Shown piece by piece: positions 58,370 to 64,000 of a stretch of DNA of 64,000 nucleotides (its first letter is position 1; each line of letters starts with the position of its first letter). Source of the DNA: Dryas octopetala (taxonomy: Eukaryota > Streptophyta > Magnoliopsida > Rosales > Rosaceae). Where the stretch lies: contig OY992840.1 in assembly GCA_963921425.1 (NCBI GenBank), positions 4,280,501 to 4,344,500 on the forward strand, read 5' to 3'. The translations under genes and the position numbers were made by a program. The notes beneath the pieces were generated by a model. It did not search any database and was not told where the DNA came from. It saw nothing but the letters and a program-made list of their open reading frames with translations.

Positions 58370-59037
58370 AAAAAAGTGAGGGTGTTGTCGATAGCTGGTT
58401 GTTGTTGCTCATTATGACGACGTTCAGCAGTCAGAATAAGTGCTTCAAGATCATCATATATAATAGGAGACTCTCGAGCCTGAATAGAACTAATTGAAGC
58501 CTCATAAGCAGGCCCAACATTGCTTAAAATGATGGTAATGAGATCAGTGTTTGGAACAGGATGACCAGCAAAACCAAAAGTGTCAGCAAGAGAATTAATG
58601 CGGTCCAGGAATTCAGAAATGCTCAGATCACCCCGTTTGGTATGAATAAGCTCACTATGAAGCTGAAGAATGCGATTTTGATTGGATGAGGCAAACCGAC
58701 GTGAGATGGATTCCCACGCCAATTGAGCAAAAGTATGAGAGACCATGGAGGAGAGCAATTTGTCAAAGATAGTGGAGATGATCCAATTAAGCACAAGTTG
58801 GTCTTCTTGAATCCAAGCTTCGTAGGCAGGATTTACCACATCAGTGATTTGCCCACTGTCATCACTAGTAAAGGCATCAGGACAAAGGAAAGTGCCATCG
58901 ACATAACGCATATAGTTGCGACACTTGATGAAGGGCACCATCTGTGTACGCTAGACCGGGTAGTTACCCTTGTTAAGTTTGACAGAGACAGAGTTGGTCA
59001 CATTCACAACAGTAGGTGTGGAGGAGGAGGAGGCCAT
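58357..59037 (-). pseudogene. Copia gag (one early stop)
   Basis: Starts MASSSSTPTVV at 59037. A TAG replaces the conserved Trp of the GNYP-V-W motif at about 58951, after which 194 codons are open with a UBN2-type Gag region (YEAWIQEDQLVLNWI, then ISEFLDRINSLADT). Except for the stop and a frame change near 58365, gag is well preserved. The CCHC knuckle (CQIYNRVGHSAIDC) lies in the next segment near 58160-58200. Confidence 0.85.
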
Positions 59038-59172
59038 GGATGTGGTGAAGGAGAGTAAAGGGAGAGAGGGATCGGAAAAAAAAAAGTACTTTTAGTCGTT
59101 AGATTGGAAGCTTTGACCATAAAGAATTGAGAGTGATTTGAAGTGTTTAATTGTATTGATCTTTGATAATCT

Positions 59173-59402
59173 TATATTACATACGTAGTAACTATATATA
59201 GAGAACAGTACAAGAGTTCTACATAAGTTATACAACTAATTTGAATAAAAGATAACAAGTGAAGGGAATAAACACATGTGAGAAATATTCAAAAGATCAC
59301 ATGGGATCAGAAATGGTTGGAGAGATCGTGCAGTTCATGGGATGATGAAGAATTTAAATCAGAATTCAAACCAGAAGGCTTGGACAGGATTGGTTTAGAG
59401 CA
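59173..59402 (-). repeat. 5' LTR of the second Copia
   Basis: On the minus strand starts TGCTCTAAACC at 59402. The U5 end may extend to about 59134, where the complement reads AATTAAACACTTCA. No standard primer site could be read beyond it. Confidence 0.75.
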
Positions 59403-60033
59403 CCTATGGCAGCCTTAGATTTTTATTTTTAATTTGTTTTTTGTTTTTTGTTTTTTTGTTAGTATATATGCCCTTTTTAGTAATTTTATAAAAGAGATAA
59501 ATTATGATTAAATTTTTTTAAAAAGAGATGTGAGGAAATAAGACACAGGTGAGTGAGAATAACACCACCCTTTACTTATTTTTTTTTTTTTAGAATTTCG
59601 TAAATCACTTATGGTTTAGACTTTAGAGTTTTTTTTCTTAAAAGATACTTTATCAAAAAAAAAAAAAACTTAAACATAGTAAACCTTGAATAATTAAATC
59701 CAAAAATCTTAACCTCTTCGTAAGATGCCCGTCAGGGAATTTCCGAGAGAATAGGAAAAAACCCAACACCAAGACAAACTAGATATTGTGCAAAAAGCTA
59801 TCAAGTTTTGAGATTTTCTCAAAACCCTAAACCATAAGCACTAAAACCACAATTCTATGACCTAAAATAATTAATTATTTAATTATAAACCCCTAAATTA
59901 TACTAATAAACACGAGCCTCCAATAACCTTCAATAAACCTTTTAAAATTTAAAAAAATTTAAAAAAATTGTAACTCCGACAAAATAAAATTTGTAACTAT
60001 TTCAGGGGTGGAAGATTAAAAAAAAAAAAAAAA
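59403..60033. other. Intergenic, nothing recognised
   Basis: AT-rich with T-runs and A-runs (59580-59592, 59656-59668). No exon supported. Confidence 0.45.
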
Positions 60034-61220
60034 GTGCTGCTATTTGCACACTTTTTTTTTTCTTTTTGCACACCCTTTTCTCCTACACACCCCCTACTCT
60101 CTCCTAAAATTTGAAATTTCTCTTTAACACACCCCTGTCATTACCAAAATACCCCAAAATTAGTCATCTCACCAAATTTCTCCAAATTTCCCCAAATTTC
60201 TCATGCACACCCACCTTGTCCATCAAACTCTACACACCCCACCCAACATCCCACCTAACACACCCACCCTCGACCCTACCTCCCACCCCGCACCACCGCG
60301 CACAGCACCCTCAACCCCACATCTTTCTCTTTTCTTCTTTTTCTTCCCTCCCTCCCTTTCTCTCTCTGGCTTATCAACCCAGCCATCCTGCCAAGACCAA
60401 TAGCAAACGCAAACGTAAACGATTTCCAACACCGAACCACAACACCGACACCGCCACAGTCCCTGTCACAGGCCGTTCGGCACTGGAGTGAGGAAGGGAG
60501 GGTCGGCGCGGGTATGGGCTGGGAGGGCCGGGGTTGTCGCCGGAGAGAAAAGCCAGAGAGGATAGAAAAGTCGGAGATGGAGGAGAAGCTGGGTTGGGCT
60601 GGGCTAGATGCGAGGCGGGGCTAGGTTGGGAGGGCCGGGGTTGTCGCTGGAGAGAAAAGCCAGAGAGGAGGGAGAAGCTGGAGATGGAGGAGAAGTTGGG
60701 CTGGGCTGGGCGTAAGGCGGGGCTGGGCTGGGAGGGCCGGGGTTGTTGCCGAAGAGAAAAACCAAAGAGGGAGAGAGAAGTTGGAGATGGAAGAGAAGCT
60801 GGGCGTGGGGCTGGGCTGGGCTGGGCTAGGAGGGCAGGGGTTGTCGTCACCGAAGAGAAAAACCAGAGAGAGGAGAGAGAGAAGCCGGAGAGGGGAGAGA
60901 GAAGCCAGAGATGGTGGAGAAGCTGGGTGCGGGGCTGGGTTGGGCTGGGAGGGCAGTGGCTGTCGTCACCGGAGAGAAAAACCAGAGAGAGGAGAGAGAA
61001 GCCGAAGAAAAGGGTGTGTCTGACCAGATTGAGGAGAACAGAGAAGAGAAGCTAGAGATGGAGGAGAAACAGAGAGAGAAGAGAAGAGAGATGGGTGTGT
61101 AAATGAGTTGTCCATTAAGGTCTTTTCACATTGGGGCTTTAGGGTAAATTCACTAATTAAGTGATTGGGGGTATGCAATAGAAAGAAAAAAAAAAAAAAA
61201 AGTGTGTGAAATAGCAACAC
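60034..61220. mobile_element. Inverted-repeat element with internal G-rich minisatellite
   Basis: The left end GTGCTGCTATTTGCACAC and the complement of the right end GTGTTGCTATTTCACACAC form the outer TIR, followed on both sides by T/A runs and CACACCC / GCATACCC words. The interior is strongly asymmetric: C-rich at 60080-60370, G-rich at 60480-61010. Flanking A-runs hide the target duplication. Long open frames on both strands (Pro/Ser-rich or Arg/Glu/Gly-rich) arise from the repeat composition. Confidence 0.6.
60500..61010. repeat. ~115-bp GC-rich minisatellite
   Basis: About five units with GGGAGGGCCGGGGTTGTCG, GAGAGAAAAGCCAGAGAG, GAGATGGAGGAGAAG and GGGCTGGGCTGGG. Later units carry a GTCGTCACCG variant. 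Confidence 0.85.
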
Positions 61221-61330
61221 TGAAAAAAAAAATTAAAAAAAATAAAAATAAAAATAAAATAAAAGAGTGTTATAACTTATAAAAGAGTTTGACTTCCACT
61301 TAGGGATTTTAAAGAAGGGAAAGACTTGGG

Positions 61331-62458
61331 TACTGAGGTCTGAATACCTGTTGATAGGACCAATAACTTTTTGACAGCTGTTTGTTTAAAACAAAAATAT
61401 ACAAAAGAACCAAACTAAAGCCTAATCGCCCCTTGGCCAAAAAACAAAAGCCTAATCGCCCCTTGGCTGCTGAGTTATGGGGTTTGTATTATGGTCTTGA
61501 TCTTGCCTGGCGCAGTGGGTATAGACAAATTTTGGTGGAAATGGATTCTTGCTGTGCAGTCAATCTTGTCTTGCAATATGATAGTGCAACTCACCCTCTT
61601 GGTGCCCTTGTTAATGCGTGTCACTGCTTGCTTAAGAGAGATTGGTGTTGTAGGCTCTCTCATGTCTTCAGGGAAAAGAACCAGGCTGCAGACCATCTTG
61701 CTGCCTTAGGCCATTCTTTGGAGCTTGGTCTGCTTGTGTTTGAAACTCCTCCTCTGAGTTGTGTTTCCGTTTTATCTGATGATTGTATTGGCTTGGCTAG
61801 GCCTCGTCTAGTGAATTGTTAGTTTTGTTCTTGGGCCTTTGGCCTTCTTGATTACCAAAAAAACAAAAAACAAAAGCCTAAACGCCGTTTATACCTCTAG
61901 ACGTTCAGCACCCTTTCATCTTCTGTATTGACTGAGAGAGAGAGAGAGAGACCCAAACAGCCCCCATCCCACCCAATCGGCCCACCACCCCCTCAGAGCA
62001 CTCAAGATTGGGTCAAGCATACACACAAATTCAGCTACAAAAAGGGGAAGAATTTCTGCATAATCTTTTTGCCCGAGAAAACTGATATGTTCCAGTTTGG
62101 TTTGGGATTCCAATGCATTCATCTTCTCCATTTCTCTTCTGGGTCCTTTTCTTTTTCTTCTTTAACCTCAAGGAGACGACGCAGCCCAGCTAGGTTCTTT
62201 TTCTTTTAATGTTGGTGTGCGAATGTACTGTTGCTAGGATTTACTGTGGTACTGTGCGAATGTACTGTTACTAGGGAGTCCAACAAGGGGAGAGAGAGAG
62301 AGAGAGAAGAAATGGTGCTGAACGTTTAGAGATATGTTCATCACGTTTTGAAGTATAAACGGCGTTTAGGCTTTAGTTTGGGTCTTTTGTATTGAACAGC
62401 TGTCAAAAAGTTATTGGTTCACATCAGAACCTCATCAACAGGTACTCAGACCTCACTA
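61331..62458. mobile_element. Long-TIR element, left arm split by a LINE fragment
   Basis: The left arm TACTGAGGTCTGAATACCTG, then CCAATAACTTTTTGACAGCTG, CCAAACTAAAGCCTAA, ACGCCGTTTATAC and CGTTCAGCACC is mirrored at 62310-62458. The arms are roughly 130-150 bases once the insertion is removed. The interior holds GA runs and no domain. Mutator-like or foldback type. No clean target duplication was found. Confidence 0.7.
61417..61886 (+). mobile_element. L1 3' fragment (RNase H) with target duplication
   Basis: The translation 61464-61822 shows an RVT_3 RNase H domain (AELWGLYYGLDLAWRSGY, ILVEMDS, then HVFREKNQAADHLAALGH), followed by a short 3' UTR and an A-rich tail. The site word AAAGCCTAATCGCC occurs at 61417-61430 and again at 61447-61460, and AAAGCCTAAACGCC at 61873-61886 closes the insertion. 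The extra copy suggests a second small event at the same site. Confidence 0.85.
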
Positions 62459-64000
62459 CTCATTGATGCTTAGTACATGGCATCGCTGGTGGACTTGAGA
62501 CCAAAATCTTGATAATTGGTGATATATGAACAGCATAATTGAAATTTGTATTCATCAAATTGAGGGCAAATTGTGTACCCAATCCATAATTAAAATGATG
62601 GAATGCATCATATTGCCTTTATGGGTAGTGATTGTATACCAAAACCACAATTTTTCTCACCATGAAAATAAGTGTGCCCCATATCTGCCCACTAGTAATT
62701 ATTTGTAGGGCATCTCTGTTCTTGCACTCTTTGCCTAACATCCGTTACAATTTTTGCAGCGTTCCTCATCTGCAAACTGTCATTCAGTAACTCTCAAACA
62801 TGGAAAGCAGCCAACTTAGTTCTCTCTCTCAAGCTCATGTACTTCAAGAGGTTAAACTCTCCCTCTCTCTCTCTCATGAGAATGTGACCCTTTCTTTTTG
62901 GTGTAAATGAAGCATAATAAATTATTTCAACGTAGCTCAAATCTTTCTTTTCTTTTCTTTTTTTGTTCCCTCAAGTCCTTATTGTAGCTAAGTTCAATTA
63001 TTGCATAAGAACTGGAGCTCTTTGGTTGGCATTTTCCTTATTTCAAATTCCATATTTTCCTCTCCCAGGAACAAGAGGTGGAAAATCAACCTCCGAAAGT
63101 AGGCTAACAATCCAAAGTATGCAGCCATATTGTTGAAGATTGTATTTTAGCAGATATACATAACGTTGGTCACAAGAAACATTTGGAGTTCTTGTTCAAA
63201 ATGGCCAGAGTAAATTATGTATGATTTCAATGTACATAAACACATTATCGGATAATGTCAGTAGACTAATATGAAGTTATTTTCTTTACATTTTTTTAAC
63301 ATAAAGTGAAGAAACCATGTTGCTTGACCAACATGATGTGATCTCTTGAGTCCTTTGAATTTCATTTTTATGTTCTCATCAGATGCACACTCAATATCTG
63401 CTGCATGGGTAGTTGCTCAGCCATCTAGTCAGTCCTTATAAATGTATATCCTACAAGTATAGGATGCCAAATTGCCATGCACCCATCCAGGAGCTGATTT
63501 ATCCTTTCAGGGGTCCTGACCCGTTTCTATTCTTTGTCCTACATTTTGCTACTTCTGGCACTGTTTCTTTTATGTACATTGAGAAACAGACAGGCTGGTT
63601 CATTTTCTTATCATTTTGTAGGTTCAATTTAACACCACAGCCATCATTTCCCATATCGTATTTTCCTGCTTCAGGTACATAATATGTACTATCATGTAAC
63701 GTGCATAAGCATTATTAGTCTGTATGATCGTCATTGGATTAGATAAGGAGTCAAGCAAAGGAATAATATTGAGTTTTTGAGTTATGCAAAAACAACACGT
63801 ATTTATTGAGATTTGAATTCTCTATTTCTCTCATTTTTGCTTGTAATTGCATACAAAAATATCAATATCTTTGGCCAAAATGGTTTAAACAACTCTCTAA
63901 TTCTCTTATTTGAATTCTCTATTTCTCTTATTCTCTAATTCTCCATTATTTTTTTTATTGACCGATATTGAATTGATATTGAGGTTTTAGTGCCTAATTT
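62459..64000. other. No clear gene; one weak exon pair
   Basis: A weak candidate is ATG at 62800 reading MESSQLSSLSQAHVLQE to 62850 before GTTAAAC, joinable in phase to 63069-63107 after a TCCCAG acceptor, where it stops. At 29 residues this is too little to call. The rest is AT-rich with CT runs (62857-62877). Confidence 0.3.

Larger units (their letters stand above)
54544..59402 (-). mobile_element. Nearly full-length Ty1/Copia element, minus strand
   Basis: The LTRs are at about 59173-59402 (5') and 54544-54780 (3'). They are almost identical except for an 11-base indel near 54705 and a few substitutions, and the 3' copy may be shortened at its distal end. The 3' LTR starts TGTAATAAAC after a CTTGCAGGGG purine tract. 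Gag, protease, integrase, RT and RNase H follow in Copia order, with several stops and frameshifts. It lies just upstream of the Ulp1-like locus. LTR similarity suggests a younger insertion than the 5.7-13.2 kb element. Confidence 0.88.

Noticed and set aside
60111-61102. Several long frames with Pro/Ser or Arg/Glu/Gly repeats
   Set aside because: All phases of both strands stay open because the minisatellite is stop-poor; no single frame is favoured.
62800-63107. Two-exon 29-residue gene
   Set aside because: Splices in phase but the donor is weak and the product tiny; mentioned only within the intergenic entry.
1-64000. tRNA, rRNA, CRISPR or bacterial-type operons
   Set aside because: No cloverleaf, rRNA word or spaced direct-repeat array was seen; the tandem repeats present are minisatellites or exon copies without CRISPR spacing.

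Overview
The window looks like nuclear DNA from a flowering plant, most likely a eudicot. It is AT-rich and contains plant-type TATA boxes, GT-AG introns, Ty1/Copia and Ty3/Gypsy LTR elements, L1 LINEs, CACTA, hAT and Mutator-like elements, and a defensin-like peptide gene. I cannot name the species. I saw no rRNA, tRNA or CRISPR array and nothing that looks bacterial. Most of the 64 kb is layered transposon debris, with only two or three plausible host genes.

Layout. 0-0.8 kb: a partial Gypsy-type LTR. 2.6-5.7 kb: an intact two-exon defensin-like (DEFL) gene on the minus strand and a decayed tandem copy. The upstream region of each copy is cut by a different transposon about 90 bp before the ATG. 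5.7-13.2 kb: a degenerate Copia element split by a 2.65 kb solo LTR with a perfect 5-bp target duplication. 13.5-14 kb: a Harbinger-associated ORF1 relic. 14.6-17.3 kb: LTR-like repeats with their own TATA boxes. 17.7-18.8 kb: a hAT element with an 8-bp duplication. 19.5-29.1 kb: a duplicated block carrying a small acidic gene in two forms, interrupted by an L1 insertion with a 14-bp target duplication, by LINE 3' fragments and by a block that may be organelle-derived.

29-34 kb: a Copia LTR with a decayed body, small TIR elements and tandem repeats. 34.2-37.3 kb: a solo LTR, itself carrying a Mutator-like MITE with a 9-bp duplication, which splits a minisatellite. 38.1-39.7 and 42.3-42.9 kb: two more hAT elements with perfect 8-bp duplications. 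43.7-44.3 kb: an unrecognised 165-173 codon gene with a TATA box. 45.9 kb: one end of a CACTA element.

47.3-53.7 kb: the most unusual locus, a broken Ulp1 (C48 SUMO-protease-like) gene of the transposon-borne type. Its catalytic exon and neighbouring exons are amplified into a seven-copy tandem array with a period of about 585 bp, and the copies differ at the catalytic motif. 54.5-59.4 kb: a nearly full-length Copia on the minus strand with both LTRs. 60-62.5 kb: two long inverted-repeat elements, one built around a G-rich minisatellite and the other hit by an L1 3' fragment in one TIR arm. 62.5-64 kb: no clear gene.

The genes do not form a pathway or operon. The window mainly records nested insertions, small tandem duplications and an internal exon amplification. 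All similarity statements are by eye; no alignment or database search was run.
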